Source: Actinopolymorpha cephalotaxi (lineage in GTDB: Bacteria; Actinomycetota; Actinomycetes; Propionibacteriales; Actinopolymorphaceae). From it: DNA of 64,000 nucleotides. A model generated the notes under the pieces. That model saw only the letters and a program-made list of their open reading frames with translations, was not told where the DNA came from and made no database searches. Position 1 is the stretch's first letter. Every line of letters begins with the position of its first letter. Of this stretch, positions 35,170 to 45,607 are shown piece by piece. The stretch spans positions 2,192,850-2,256,849 of the forward strand of contig NZ_JACBZA010000001.1 in assembly GCF_013408535.1 (NCBI RefSeq), written 5' to 3'. The translations under genes and the position numbers were made by a program.

Positions 35170-36342
35170 TCAGTTTCCGGACGCCCCACGGTGGGAGTGC
35201 AGGCGGCCCAGAGTGAGTGCGATCCGGAGGGTGTACGCATGGCGCGGGTTCGACGGAGAGTAACCGCTGAGCTCGGTGATCCGGCGGAGCCGATAACGCA
35301 CGGTGTTGGCGTGCACGAACAGCATCCGGGAGGTGGCCTCCACCGACCCGCCGTTCTCGAAGAACGCCGCCAGCGTCTCCAGCAGCACCGGGCCAGCCTG
35401 GGCGAGCGGGGTGTAGATGTCCTGGACCAGTTGCCGGCGCGCATTCTCGTCCGCCGACAGCGCGCGTTCGGGCAGCAGTTCCTCCGCGCCGACCGGGCGC
35501 GGTGCGTCCAGCCATGCCGGTGCGGCGAGGTAACCCGCGATCGCCGCGCGGGCCGCCCGGGACGCACCCATCAGGTCGGTCACCACCGGGCCGTAGACGA
35601 CGGGGCCCGGGCCGAAGTGCGCCGCGAAGCGGCCGGTCGTCTTCGCCGGGTCGGTCTCGCCGCCGAGGATGACGATCAGCCGGTCGCCCTGCACCCCGGT
35701 CAGGACGTCCAGCCTGGCCTGCCGGGCGTCCCGGCGGATCAGCTCCACGCCGGCCTCCGGGTCGCCGGCCGGGGTGGCGCCCACCACCACCAGGACCGGC
35801 GCGGACTCCGACCAGCCGAGGGCGGCCACGCGCGAACGCACCGCGTCGTCGGTCTCGCCGCGCAGAACGGCGTCCACGATGAGCGCCTCCAGCCGGGCGT
35901 CCCACGCACCGCGCATCTCCGCCGCCCGGGCATACAGCTCGGCCGCGCTGAAGGCGATCTCCCGGGAGTACAGCAGGACCGCCTCGCGCACCCGGGCCAC
36001 GTCCTCCTCCGGCACGATCTGGTCGACGCGTTCCTCGGCGACCTCGATGCCGATCCGGATCATCTCCACGGTCTGGTGCAACGTCACCTTGCGGGTCAGC
36101 TCACGGGGCGCGGTGCCCAGGACGTCCGCGGTGAAGATCGGGCCCCGGCCGGGGTCGCGGAACCACGCGACGAACGCCGCGAAGAACGTCTGCGCGACCA
36201 GGCCGATCCAGGATCTGTCCTGCGGGTTCATCCGGCGGAACCACGACAGGCGTTCCTGCATGCGTTCGATCGTGGCGGAGGCGAGCACCCCGCTCGCGCG
36301 CTCCAGATGTCCCGCGGTGGACCTTCGGTGAAGACTCGGCAC
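35170..36342 (-). CDS. fasR: PucR-type regulator of the fab operon (FasR-like)
   Basis: A 390-residue regulator. The C-terminal helix-turn-helix is of the PucR/CdaR kind (VEATSRMLFVHANTVRYRLR at about 335-355). The middle region looks like the GAF-like segment found in CdaR/PucR proteins. It is immediately upstream of fabD, same strand, as is FasR in Streptomyces, a known activator of the fab operon; this position is the basis of the name. GTG start at 36342; an ATG at 36261 would remove 27 residues. Confidence 0.82.
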   Translation of the reverse strand: MPSLHRRSTAGHLERASGVLASATIERMQERLSWFRRMNPQDRSWIGLVAQTFFAAFVAWFRDPGRGPIFTADVLGTAPRELTRKVTLHQTVEMIRIGIEVAEERVDQIVPEEDVARVREAVLLYSREIAFSAAELYARAAEMRGAWDARLEALIVDAVLRGETDDAVRSRVAALGWSESAPVLVVVGATPAGDPEAGVELIRRDARQARLDVLTGVQGDRLIVILGGETDPAKTTGRFAAHFGPGPVVYGPVVTDLMGASRAARAAIAGYLAAPAWLDAPRPVGAEELLPERALSADENARRQLVQDIYTPLAQAGPVLLETLAAFFENGGSVEATSRMLFVHANTVRYRLRRITELSGYSPSNPRHAYTLRIALTLGRLHSHRGASGN

Positions 36343-36570
36343 CTGCGAAGTGTCCCACGCACCGTGTCCCGGCACCCACGCTCGTGGTGACGGATGGTGA
36401 GCACCGGCCAGGCCGGCAGGGGACACCACGACGAGGTCGTACGCCGAACCAGCCTGACCGGCGGCTTTTGTCCGATCTGCTGAGGTTCTGCTGGTTCGCA
36501 CTCTTTCAAGCGGTTTTCTCGGCCTCGGGCTTGCCCGGCTCGTCCACACGCTGCCCGAAACGCCCGGCGC

Positions 36571-36576
36571 TAGGGT
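36571..36576 (+). promoter_or_regulatory. -10 box of a leaderless promoter
   Basis: TAGGGT starts exactly 12 bases before the GTG at 36583. The region between it and the minus-strand regulator is short, and no Shine-Dalgarno is present. Confidence 0.55.
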
Positions 36577-36582
36577 GAGCGG

Positions 36583-37631
<1,049 letters not shown>

Positions 37632-37638
<7 letters not shown>

Positions 37639-37694
37639 CAGCTGACAGCACCAGGTTGACAGCGCCGGGTTGACAGCGCCGGGTTGACAGCACC
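37632..37694. repeat. Tandem 14-bp repeat starting at the PHP stop codon
   Basis: gggttgacagcgcc and close copies occur at 37653-37666, 37667-37680 and 37681-37694, with a related longer unit at 37632-37652 that includes the TGA stop (37636-37638). As at 12916, each copy carries the stop triplet on. Confidence 0.85.
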
Positions 37695-37699
37695 GGCGC

Positions 37700-37750
37700 C
37701 GACAACGACGAAGGTCCCCGGCTCACCAGCCGGGGACCTTCGTGTTGTCG
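37700..37750. terminator. Long bidirectional hairpin terminator
   Basis: AAGGTCCCCGGCT (37711-37723) and AGCCGGGGACCTT (37728-37740) form a perfect 13-bp stem with a 4-base loop, extended by CGACAAC/GTTGTCG with one bulged base. It ends both the PHP gene and aceE. Confidence 0.85.
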
Positions 37751-37783
37751 GAGCCTTTCGGAGACCGCGGGAGCCGCGAGGCC

Positions 37784-40549
37784 CTACGCGTCGCCGCCTT
37801 CCTGGGCCACGTCGGCGACCGCCGTCGGGTCGGTGATGGCGTACCTGTCGGCCGCCTCGCGTACGGTCGACGCCTTGACCTCACCGCGGCGCGCCAGCGC
37901 GGCCAGCACGCCGACGACCACCGAGGCGGCGTCGACGTTGAAGAACCTCCGCGCCGCCGGCCGGGTGTCGGCGAAGCCGTACCCGTCGGTGCCGAGCGAG
38001 GTGTAGTCGCCGGGCACCCAGCGCGAGATCTGGTCGGGCACCGCCCGCATCCAGTCGCTGACCGCCACGAACGGGCCGGCCGCACCGGCCAGCTTCTGCG
38101 AGACGTACGGCACCCGCGGCTCGCCGTCGGGGTTGCGGAGGTTCCACTTCTCCGCCTCCACCGCGTCCCGGCGCAGCTCGTTCCACGAGGTCACCGACCA
38201 CACGTCGGCGGCAACGCCCCAGTCCTGGGACAGCATCCGCTGCGCGTCCAGCGCCCACGGCATGCCCACGCCGGAGGCGAGGATCTGCGCGCGCGGCGTG
38301 CGGTCGTCGACCTCGCCGGTGTGCTCGGCGTAGCGGTGGACGCCCCGCAGGATGCCCTCGACGTCGGCGTCGTCCGGCTCGGCCGGCTGCACCGACGGCT
38401 CGTTGTAGACGGTGAGGTAGTAGAAGACGTCCTCGCCGTTCGGGTGCTCCTCGCTGGAGCCGTACATCCGGCGCAGGGCGTCCTTGACGATGTAGGACAG
38501 CTCGAACGCGAACGCCGGGTCGTAGGCCACACAGGCCGGGTTGGTCGAGGCCAGCAGGTGCGAGTGCCCGTCGGCGTGCTGCAGTCCCTCGCCGGTGAGC
38601 GTGGTGCGCCCGGCGGTGGCGCCGATCAGGAAGCCGCGGGCGAGCTGGTCACCGAGCGCCCACATGAAGTCGCCGGTGCGCTGGAACCCGAACATCGAGT
38701 AGAAGATGTAGACCGGGATCATCGGCTCGCCGTGGGTGGCGTACGCCGTGCCCGCCGCCGTCACCGAGCCCATCGCCCCGGCCTCGCTGATGCCCTCGTG
38801 CAGCAGCTGGCCCTTCTCCGACTGCTTGTACGACAACAGCAGCTTGCGGTCGACACCTTCGTACGTCTGCCCGTGCGGGTCGTAGATCTTCGCCGTCGGG
38901 AACATCGAGTCCATGCCGAACGTGCGGAACTCGTCCGGTGCGATCGGCACGAACCGCGCGCCGATGCCCTTGTCGCGCATGAGGTCCTTGAGCAGCCGTA
39001 CGAACGCCATCGTGGTGGCCACCCGCTGCTTGCCCGATCCCTTGCGCAGCTCGCTGTACACGGCGTCGCCGGGCAGCTTCAGCGGCGTGGGGTTGACCCG
39101 GCGCTCGGGTGCCGGCCCGCCGAGCTGGCGGCGGCGTTCGAGCATGTAGGCGATCTCGTCGGAGTCCTTGCCCGGGTGGTAGTAGGGCGGCAGGTCGTTC
39201 TCGTCGATCTCCTTGTCCGAGATCGGGAGATACAGCCGGTCCCGGAACTTCTTGACGTCGTCCTTGGTGAGCTTCTTCATCTGGTGGGTCGCGTTGCGGC
39301 CCTCCAGCGACTCGATCGTCCAGCCCTTGATGGTGTGCGCCAGGATGACCGTCGGCTGGCCGACGTGCTCGGTCGCCGCCTTGAACGCGGCGTAGACCTT
39401 GCGGTAGTCGTGGCCGCCCCGCGACAGCTTGCGCAGCTCGTCGTCGGACAGCCCCTCGACCATCTTGCCGAGCCGCCGGTCGCCGCCGAAGAAGTGCTCG
39501 CGGATGTACTCCCCGGTCTCCACCGAGAAAGTCTGGAACTGGCCGTCCGGGGTGGTGTTCATCTTGTTGACCAGCACGCCGTCGACGTCCTGGGCCAGCA
39601 GCGGGTCCCAGTCGCGGCCCCAGATGACCTTGATGACGTTCCAGCCGGCGCCCCGGAAGTAGGACTCCAGCTCCTGGATCACCTTGCCGTTGCCGCGTAC
39701 CGGACCGTCGAGCTGCTGGAGGTTGCAGTTGATGACGAACGTGAGGTTGTCCAGCTCCTCCCGGGACGCCACACCGATGGCGCCGAGGGACTCCGGCTCG
39801 CTCATCTCGCCGTCACCGAGGAACGCCCACACGTGCTGCTTGCTGGTGTCCTTGACGCCGCGGTTGCGGAGGTAGCGGTTGAACCTCGCCTGGTAGATCG
39901 CGTTGACCGCGGTGAGCCCCATCGAGACGGTGGGGAACTCCCAGAAGTTCGGCATCAGCCGCGGGTGCGGGTAGCTGGACAGGCCGTTGCCGGGGCCCTG
40001 CGACACCTCCTGGCGGAAGGCGTTCAGCTGGTCCTCGCTCAGCCTGCCCTCGAGGAACGCGCGGGCGTAGATGCCCGGGGACGCGTGCCCCTGGATGAAG
40101 ATCTGGTCGCCGCCACCGGGGTGGTCCTTGCCGCGGAAGAAGTGGTTGAAGCCCACCTCGTACAGGCTGGCCGCGGACTGGTAGGTGGCGATGTGGCCGC
40201 CGACCTCCAGGCCCTTGCGGTTGGCGCGCGACACCATGATCGCGGCGTTCCAGCGGATGTAGGCCCGGATGCGGCGTTCCACGTGCTCGTCGCCGGGGAA
40301 CCACGGCTCACGGTCGGGCGGGATGCTGTTGATGTAGTCGGTGCTCCGCAACGCGGGGACGCCCACCTGCCGCTCGCGCGCGCGTTCCAGCAGGCGCAGC
40401 ATCAGGTAGCGCGCACGCTCCTGGCCGCGCTCGTCGAGCACCGCGTCGAGCGAGTCGATCCATTCACGGGTCTCGTCCGGATCGATGTCGGGGAGCTGGG
40501 TGGGAAGTCCATCTGTGATGATGGGCCTACGCTCTGCTCCGGAAGCCAC
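37784..40549 (-). CDS. aceE: Pyruvate dehydrogenase E1 component (homodimeric type)
   Basis: A 921-residue enzyme. The thiamine diphosphate motif [10 protein letters not shown] at about residue 250, followed by [13 protein letters not shown], and the pyrimidine-domain region [10 protein letters not shown] mark AceE, the E1 of gamma-proteobacteria and actinobacteria rather than the two-subunit form. It decarboxylates pyruvate and hands acetyl to E2 (not in this window). GTG start at 40549 with AAAGGGA seven bases before; a frame extends upstream but lacks family residues. Confidence 0.95.
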   Translation of the reverse strand: MASGAERRPIITDGLPTQLPDIDPDETREWIDSLDAVLDERGQERARYLMLRLLERARERQVGVPALRSTDYINSIPPDREPWFPGDEHVERRIRAYIRWNAAIMVSRANRKGLEVGGHIATYQSAASLYEVGFNHFFRGKDHPGGGDQIFIQGHASPGIYARAFLEGRLSEDQLNAFRQEVSQGPGNGLSSYPHPRLMPNFWEFPTVSMGLTAVNAIYQARFNRYLRNRGVKDTSKQHVWAFLGDGEMSEPESLGAIGVASREELDNLTFVINCNLQQLDGPVRGNGKVIQELESYFRGAGWNVIKVIWGRDWDPLLAQDVDGVLVNKMNTTPDGQFQTFSVETGEYIREHFFGGDRRLGKMVEGLSDDELRKLSRGGHDYRKVYAAFKAATEHVGQPTVILAHTIKGWTIESLEGRNATHQMKKLTKDDVKKFRDRLYLPISDKEIDENDLPPYYHPGKDSDEIAYMLERRRQLGGPAPERRVNPTPLKLPGDAVYSELRKGSGKQRVATTMAFVRLLKDLMRDKGIGARFVPIAPDEFRTFGMDSMFPTAKIYDPHGQTYEGVDRKLLLSYKQSEKGQLLHEGISEAGAMGSVTAAGTAYATHGEPMIPVYIFYSMFGFQRTGDFMWALGDQLARGFLIGATAGRTTLTGEGLQHADGHSHLLASTNPACVAYDPAFAFELSYIVKDALRRMYGSSEEHPNGEDVFYYLTVYNEPSVQPAEPDDADVEGILRGVHRYAEHTGEVDDRTPRAQILASGVGMPWALDAQRMLSQDWGVAADVWSVTSWNELRRDAVEAEKWNLRNPDGEPRVPYVSQKLAGAAGPFVAVSDWMRAVPDQISRWVPGDYTSLGTDGYGFADTRPAARRFFNVDAASVVVGVLAALARRGEVKASTVREAADRYAITDPTAVADVAQEGGDA

Positions 40550-40907
40550 GGCGATCCCTTTCTCGGGGGTGTGGGGGTGCTCCCACCAGGTAGTGCCAGG
40601 TAGTGCATCGTCGTCCTGACTCTCATAGTCTCTCGCGGGAGCACAGGAGTCGTCCCCGGTCCCGGTCGTGCCTTTCCGGGGGCCGAACGCCGACACGGGC
40701 CATGGTGGCGGCCCGTGGTCTCGACCCCGAGCCCGCACCGCGGCGTCAGGGCGAAACCGGGAGCCAACCCTACGTCGTCCCACTCGCGGGCGGGTACCAG
40801 TGTCTGGTCTGTTTCCGGACTCGGGCACCATGCCGGAAACCATCGTGACGGTGGGCAGTCACCCCGGGTTGTCCCGTTCGGACCGTTCCCTCCCCAGAAA
40901 GGCCGAT
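40550..40907. other. Divergent intergenic region before aceE and yjbQ
   Basis: No gene is seen in 358 bases. A 9-11-bp tandem copy (ccaggtagtg, twice) lies just upstream of the aceE start at 40580-40605. No palindrome or riboswitch fold stands out; it must carry the aceE promoter. Confidence 0.5.
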
Positions 40908-41351
40908 ATGCGCAGCGAGATCGTGGAGGTCCGCACCGGCTCCGACGAGGTGGTGTACGACCTCACCGACGAGTGCGAGCGGTTCCTCGCGACGGCCTTC
41001 GAGGGGGCCGAGCGCGGAGACGGGGGCGGGGACGGTGGGGACGGGATCCTGCACGTGTTCGTCCCGCACGCGACCGCCGGCGTGGCCGTGATCGAGACCG
41101 GCTCCGGAAGCGACGACGACCTGCTCGCGGTGCTCGGCGCCGTGCTGCCCCCGGACTTCGGCTGGCGGCACCGGCACGGTTCACCCGGGCACGGCCGCGA
41201 CCACGTGGTGCCCGCGTTCGTTCCGCCGTATGCAACGCTTCCTGTCGTGGCCGGTCGGTTGGCGCTCGGCACCTGGCAGCGCGTGTGCCTGGTCGACACC
41301 AACCGCGACAATCCGCGGCGAAAGGTCCGGTTGTCACTGCTCCGGGGCTGA
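40908..41351 (+). CDS. YjbQ/UPF0047 family protein
   Basis: A 147-residue protein of the UPF0047 (YjbQ) family. ILHVFVPHATAGVAVIE is the central signature and the C-terminal TWQRVCLVDTNRD the second. E. coli YjbQ has weak thiamine-phosphate synthase activity, but the main role is unresolved. A Gly/Asp loop (RGDGGGDGGDG) is inserted just before the signature, built of short repeats. ATG with AAAGG upstream. Confidence 0.85.
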   Translation: MRSEIVEVRTGSDEVVYDLTDECERFLATAFEGAERGDGGGDGGDGILHVFVPHATAGVAVIETGSGSDDDLLAVLGAVLPPDFGWRHRHGSPGHGRDHVVPAFVPPYATLPVVAGRLALGTWQRVCLVDTNRDNPRRKVRLSLLRG

Positions 41352-41502
41352 GACTGCCCGAGACTGTCCGTATGAGCGACAAGTCGCGACGGGTGGACGC
41401 GGGGTACGACACTCCGTGGGCACTTGCGTACGACGCGCCGGGACGCTGGACTACCGGCCAACACGTAACACGAAGACTTCGGAGAAATGGAGGGCGGGAC
41501 TC

Positions 41503-41934
41503 GTGAGCGCGACCGCAGGCGAGGCCGAAGGCCAGTCTGGGCCAGCAGAGCGGCTGGGCCTACAGCCCGGCATGGTGGTGCAGGAGCTCGGTTGGGACGA
41601 AGACTGTGACGAAGACCTGCGCCGGGCGATCGAGGAGCACACCGGGAACGACCTCGTGGACGAGGACTACGACGAGGTGGTCGACGCGGTCATCTTGTGG
41701 TGGCGGGAGGACGACGGCGATCTGGTGGACGCTCTGGTCGACACCAAGCCCGACCTCACCGACGGCGGCGTCATCTGGTTGTTGACACCGAAGGTCGGAC
41801 GGGACGGCTACGTCGAGGCCAGTGACATCGCCGAGTCGGCGCCCACCGCGGGCCTGTCCACGACGACCAGCAAGTCCGTGGCGGCGGACTGGCTCGGCAC
41901 CCGGCTGGCCACACCCAAGACCCGGCAGCGCTGA
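41503..41934 (+). CDS. DUF3052 protein
   Basis: A 143-residue acidic protein of actinobacterial DUF3052: GMVVQELGWDEDCDEDLRRA and DLVDEDYDEVVDAVILWWRE, then SDIAESAPTAGLSTTTS at the end. No function is known. The GTG has GGAGGGCGGG upstream. It is followed at 137 bases by the peroxiredoxin gene. Confidence 0.88.
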   Translation: MSATAGEAEGQSGPAERLGLQPGMVVQELGWDEDCDEDLRRAIEEHTGNDLVDEDYDEVVDAVILWWREDDGDLVDALVDTKPDLTDGGVIWLLTPKVGRDGYVEASDIAESAPTAGLSTTTSKSVAADWLGTRLATPKTRQR

Positions 41935-42070
41935 GGACCCGGCAGGGCTGTTCGCCGGGCTGATTCGTTCGTGCGACGGCGTTCGCCGGCTGTAGGTCGG
42001 CCGGCGGACGCCGTACGCGTAACCGAGGAGCTTCGGGACCTCGAGAGGGCCGGAGCGGGAGGGACGTGCC

Positions 42071-42601
42071 GTGGACGCGGCCACGACGCAGGATCCGCGG
42101 CTGCCGGGGGTCGGCACGCGGGCGCCGGACTTCACGCTGAACGACCAGCACGGTACGCAGGTACGCCTCCTCCACCCGACCGCCACCGAGGGCACCGGGG
42201 TCACCGGGGGCGCTGGTGATGCCGGGGCGCCCGGGCACGCCGTCGTGGTCTTCTACCCGTTCGCCTTCACCGGGGTGTGCACCGGTGAGCTGCAGGCGCT
42301 CCAGAAGGCCCAGCCGCGGTTCGCGTCCCTGGACGCCCGGGTGCTCGCCGTCTCCTGCGACTCGATGTTCTCGCTCCGGGTGTTCGCCGAACGCGAGTCG
42401 CTGACGTTCCCGCTGCTGTCGGACTTCTGGCCGCACGGCGCGGTGGCCCGCGACTACGGCGTCTTCGACGCCGACCGCGGCTGCGCGCTGCGCGGCACCT
42501 TCGTGATCGACCGGACCGGGACGATCCGCTGGCAGGTCGTCAACGCCATCCCGGACGCCCGCGCGGTCGACGACTACCTCACCGCCCTGGAGCGGCTGTA
42601 G
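42071..42601 (+). CDS. Peroxiredoxin (AhpE type)
   Basis: A 176-residue thioredoxin-fold peroxidase. The peroxidatic Cys is in FYPFAFTGVCTGEL at about residue 72 (P-x3-T-x2-C), and the partner Arg is in the C-terminal part. No resolving Cys pair of the 2-Cys class is clear, so it fits the 1-Cys AhpE class that uses mycothiol/mycoredoxin. It reduces peroxides in the cytoplasm. A short Gly-rich insert (EGTGVTGGAGDAGAPG) is unusual. GTG with GGGAGGG upstream. Confidence 0.9.
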   Translation: MDAATTQDPRLPGVGTRAPDFTLNDQHGTQVRLLHPTATEGTGVTGGAGDAGAPGHAVVVFYPFAFTGVCTGELQALQKAQPRFASLDARVLAVSCDSMFSLRVFAERESLTFPLLSDFWPHGAVARDYGVFDADRGCALRGTFVIDRTGTIRWQVVNAIPDARAVDDYLTALERL

Positions 42602-42649
42602 GCACGCGGTCACGGGATGCCCTGGTGCGGGCCTGATCGCCGGACCGGG

Positions 42650-42655
42650 TAATCT
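42650..42655 (+). promoter_or_regulatory. -10 box of the tRNA-Val promoter
   Basis: TAATCT is followed by TTCGCC and the transcript should start near 42662, eight bases before the mature 5' end. Its surroundings match those of the candidate RNA at 14562. Confidence 0.5.
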
Positions 42656-42669
42656 TTCGCCTCGACCCG

Positions 42670-42741
42670 GGGGTCGTAGCTCAGTGGTAGAGCATCGCGT
42701 TTACACCGCGAGTGTCGGCGGTTCGATCCCGTCCGGCCCCA
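42670..42741 (+). tRNA. tRNA-Val (anticodon TAC)
   Basis: A full 72-nt cloverleaf. The acceptor GGGGTCG pairs with CGGCCCC (one U.G), with discriminator A at 42741. The D arm is GCTC-AGTGGTA-GAGC, the anticodon stem TCGCG/CGCGA encloses TT-TAC-AC, and the T arm carries GGTTCGATCC. CCA is not encoded. The anticodon TAC reads valine GUA. Confidence 0.96.
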
Positions 42742-42776
42742 CTTGTCGTTCTCACCGCTCGGACCGCTCGGACCGC

Positions 42777-43136
42777 TCAGTCGAGTGGGGAGACCCGGAC
42801 GAGGTTGCCGTCCGGGTCGGCGATGACGAACGTGCGACCGAACACCTCGTCGTGCGGCTTCTCGACAACGGTGACCCCCTGGGCGGACCAGGTGGTGTAG
42901 GTGTCCTCCACCCTGGCGGCCGGAATCATCAGGCCGACCTCGGACGAGCGCGGCGCGGAGGGCGTCACGGTGTCGGCGCGCCCACTCCACAGCGCGAACA
43001 GCACTCCGGGCGCGACCTCGAACGGCACGTAACGCGGGGTGGTGAGGATCGGCTCGATCCCGAACAGGTCGGAGTAGAACCGGGTCGATCGCTCGACGTC
43101 GGTGACGTAGATCAGGAACAGGTTCGGTGCGCTCAT
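42777..43136 (-). CDS. Glyoxalase/VOC-family protein
   Basis: A 119-residue protein of the vicinal oxygen chelate fold: LFLIYVTDVERSTRFYSDLFG at the N terminus and VIADPDGNLVRVSPL at the C terminus, the two beta-alpha-beta-beta-beta halves. Many relatives bind a divalent metal or give antibiotic resistance; the substrate is unknown. ATG at 43136 preceded by AAGGAGG. Divergent from the WYL regulator gene. Confidence 0.9.
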   Translation of the reverse strand: MSAPNLFLIYVTDVERSTRFYSDLFGIEPILTTPRYVPFEVAPGVLFALWSGRADTVTPSAPRSSEVGLMIPAARVEDTYTTWSAQGVTVVEKPHDEVFGRTFVIADPDGNLVRVSPLD

Positions 43137-43216
43137 GCCGCCGTCCTCCTTCGTTCGGGCTACTTCGCGTTGCTTCCGAATGGATCGGGATGCTCGGGCT
43201 CGCGAGCACGTACGGC

Positions 43217-43222
43217 TAGACT
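43217..43222 (+). promoter_or_regulatory. Probable -10 box of the WYL regulator gene
   Basis: TAGACT would start transcription near 43229, giving a short leader that ends with AGGTGACAG before the ATG at 43244. Confidence 0.45.
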
Positions 43223-43243
43223 CGCACCAATAGGTGACAGTCC

Positions 43244-44290
43244 ATGTCGCCATTCGACCGGCCTGCCGGATCGGCGTGCCGGATGGGCGGTGGGATGGAT
43301 CGGCCGCAGCGGTTGCTCGCGATCCTCGTCGCCCTGCGGGCGAGCAGGCAGCTGACCGCCGACGAGCTCGCCGGCCAGTTCGGCGTCTCCAGGCGGACGA
43401 TCCTGCGCGACGTGGACGCGCTGGCCGCGGCGGACGTGCCGGTCGTGGCCGAGCGAGGTCGCTACGGCGGCATCACCCTGCTTCCGGGCGAGGACCTCGA
43501 CGTCGGCCGGCTGACCCCGACCGAGACCGAAGTGCTGCAGGTGATCGGCGTGGACGTCACCCGGGCCCGGCAGCTCGGCGTCGACGCGGCGGCCCGCAGC
43601 GCCGCCCTGAAGCTCACGGCCCACAGGACCCGGCGTACGAACCAGGGCCGGGGCGAGCTTCCGCTGGCGCTGACCGAGGTCGTCGCGATCGACCACGCCG
43701 CCTGGTTCGCGCCGCCTCAGCCCGCCGGCCTCGCGGCGCTGATCGAGGACCTGCGGCGCGGCCGCCGGTTGCGGATCTCCTACCGGTCCAGTGGCGAGCG
43801 CGCCGCACGGGACCGCGTCGTCGACCCGTACGGCGTGGCCGCGCGCGGCGGAAGCTGGTACCTCGTCGCCGACGTCAGTCGACGGCCGCGGATGTTCGCC
43901 CTCGCCCGGCTGGCCTCCTGGACCGTGCTCGAGGAGGACCGCCGCCTCCGCCCCGGCGCCGGCCTCGCCGACGTCACCCGCCACCTCGCCGCCGCACTCG
44001 AGGACCGGCACGAGGTGATCGTCACCGCTGTGCTGGACGCCGACCGCGAGGACATCGCCCGCCGGATCCTCGGCAGCAGACTGCGGTCCGTCGAGGCGAC
44101 GGACGACCCGGAAAGCGTCCGGATCACCGTCGGGTACGACCAGCTCGACGGAGTACGCCAGCTGCTGCAGTTCAGCGACCACATCGAGGTCGTGCACCCG
44201 CCGCAGGCCCGCCGGCTGATCGCGAACCTGGGCGAGGTGATCGCCCGGCGGCACCGGAACCAGAACGAGAACCAGAACGACAGCGGCTGA
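43244..44290 (+). CDS. WYL-domain transcriptional regulator (YafY type)
   Basis: A 348-residue regulator. The N-terminal HTH spans about residues 20-75 (LLAILVALRASRQLTADELA, then VSRRTILRDVDAL), followed by a WYL ligand-binding domain in the middle (RISYRSSGE) and a C-terminal WCX extension. WYL proteins answer to nucleotides or other small ligands. Its two possible starts are 43244 (Shine-Dalgarno AGGTGAC) and 43295. The C terminus ends in a short Asn/Gln/Glu repeat (NQNENQN). It precedes the oxidoreductase gene by 104 bases and could control it. Confidence 0.85.
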   Translation: MSPFDRPAGSACRMGGGMDRPQRLLAILVALRASRQLTADELAGQFGVSRRTILRDVDALAAADVPVVAERGRYGGITLLPGEDLDVGRLTPTETEVLQVIGVDVTRARQLGVDAAARSAALKLTAHRTRRTNQGRGELPLALTEVVAIDHAAWFAPPQPAGLAALIEDLRRGRRLRISYRSSGERAARDRVVDPYGVAARGGSWYLVADVSRRPRMFALARLASWTVLEEDRRLRPGAGLADVTRHLAAALEDRHEVIVTAVLDADREDIARRILGSRLRSVEATDDPESVRITVGYDQLDGVRQLLQFSDHIEVVHPPQARRLIANLGEVIARRHRNQNENQNDSG

Positions 44291-44394
44291 CTGGTCGCGG
44301 TCCCGGCTGGCCGTCTCCGGCACACCGCCCCCACCCCTCGCGAGAAGTCTGCGACGTTGGCGAGGAGAGATCGCGCGGACCGGGGAGGTCGGGG

Positions 44395-45543
44395 ATGACG
44401 ACGTCGGACACCAGAACCGAAGGCGGTCAGGAGCCCCTGCGGGTGGGCGTCCTGGGCACGGGGATGATCGCGACCACCGCGGTGGGCGTACTCCCGAACA
44501 TGCGGTGGATCACCGAGAAGGTGACCGTCGCGGCGGTCGCCGACGTGGTGGTCGAGCGGGCCGAGGCGGTGGCCAAGGAGTTCGGCGTCCCCGCCGCCTA
44601 CTCCAGCCTGGAGGCGATGCTGGAGCACGCGGACCTGGACGCGGTGGTCAACCTGACGCCGATCGGGTTCCACGGCGCGACGTCGCTGGCGATTCTGCGC
44701 GCCGGCAAACACCTGGCCACCGAGAAGCCGCTGGCCAACACCATGGACGAGGCGGACGAGATGATCGAGCTCGCCGCCGCCGGCAACCTGACCGTGGTGT
44801 GCGCGCCCCCGGACGCGTTGTTCCCCACCTACCAGGAGGCGCGCCGGCTGCTCGACCTGGACGCGATCGGGAAGGTGGCGTTCGCCCGGGTGCGCAGCTC
44901 CCACGCCGGCCCGGGCGGCGGCCCGCACGGCTGGCCCACCGACCCGAGCTGGTTCTACCAACAGGGTTCGGGTCCGTTGCTGGACATGGGCGTGTACGGC
45001 ATCCACGAGATCACCGCGCTGCTCGGCCCGGCGAAGCGGGTGGTGGCGTTCTCCGGCATCACAGAGCCCACCCGGACGGTGCGTGGCGCCGGCCCGTTCG
45101 GGGGGACGGTCGTGGACGTCACCACCGACGACAACACGTTGTTCATGCTGGACTTCGGCGGCGCGACGTTCGCGGTCGTCGACGGCACCTTCAACGTCCA
45201 GGCGGCGAGGAGCCCCAAGATCGAGATCTTCGGCCGCCGGGGAACGCTGAACATCGAGGACGGCCGCGGCGGCGACTCGCCGCTGGAGGTCTACCGCGTG
45301 GACGCGCTGCCCGGCATGGACGGCTGGGTGCGGCCGGCCGGCTGGGGACACCTACGGGCGAGCCAGGCGCGGCACGACCTGCTGCACCGCGCGGTGGTCG
45401 TCGAGCACCTCGCGGACTGCGTACGGACAGGGGAGCGGCCCACGCTCAGCGCCGAACACGGCCGGCACGCGCTGGAGATCATGCTGAAGGTCGCCGAGTC
45501 CGCCCGGGCCGGCCGCGCGCTGGAGCTGACGACGACCTTCTGA
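44395..45543 (+). CDS. Gfo/Idh/MocA-family oxidoreductase
   Basis: A 382-residue NAD(P)-dependent dehydrogenase. The Rossmann domain has GVLGTGMIATTAVGV (residues 18-32) and the catalytic-site motif TEKPLANT (EKP) at about 110. The C-terminal domain is of the GFO_IDH_MocA type. Substrates are usually sugars or cyclitols; this one is unknown. ATG with GGGGAGG upstream. A second member lies at 52299, in the sugar-acid locus 7 kb away, and the two may serve related pathways. Confidence 0.9.
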   Translation: MTTSDTRTEGGQEPLRVGVLGTGMIATTAVGVLPNMRWITEKVTVAAVADVVVERAEAVAKEFGVPAAYSSLEAMLEHADLDAVVNLTPIGFHGATSLAILRAGKHLATEKPLANTMDEADEMIELAAAGNLTVVCAPPDALFPTYQEARRLLDLDAIGKVAFARVRSSHAGPGGGPHGWPTDPSWFYQQGSGPLLDMGVYGIHEITALLGPAKRVVAFSGITEPTRTVRGAGPFGGTVVDVTTDDNTLFMLDFGGATFAVVDGTFNVQAARSPKIEIFGRRGTLNIEDGRGGDSPLEVYRVDALPGMDGWVRPAGWGHLRASQARHDLLHRAVVVEHLADCVRTGERPTLSAEHGRHALEIMLKVAESARAGRALELTTTF

Positions 45544-45607
45544 TGCCGCGTGATGCTGTCCGGGCTCGAACCTGGCTCGGTCTTCGAGTCGAGGTGCCGC
45601 GGGCGAC

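Noticed and set aside
37700-37750. Long inverted repeat as an IS end or attachment site
   Set aside because: There is no transposase, target duplication or partner copy; it sits exactly between two convergent gene ends, as a terminator does.
37742-40603. 953-codon plus-strand frame opposite aceE
   Set aside because: aceE is certain; the frame is its mirror.
41372-41506. 44-codon plus-strand ORF ending at the DUF3052 GTG (GTGA overlap)
   Set aside because: The overlap is attractive for a leader peptide, but no Shine-Dalgarno or conservation can be seen, so I did not call it.
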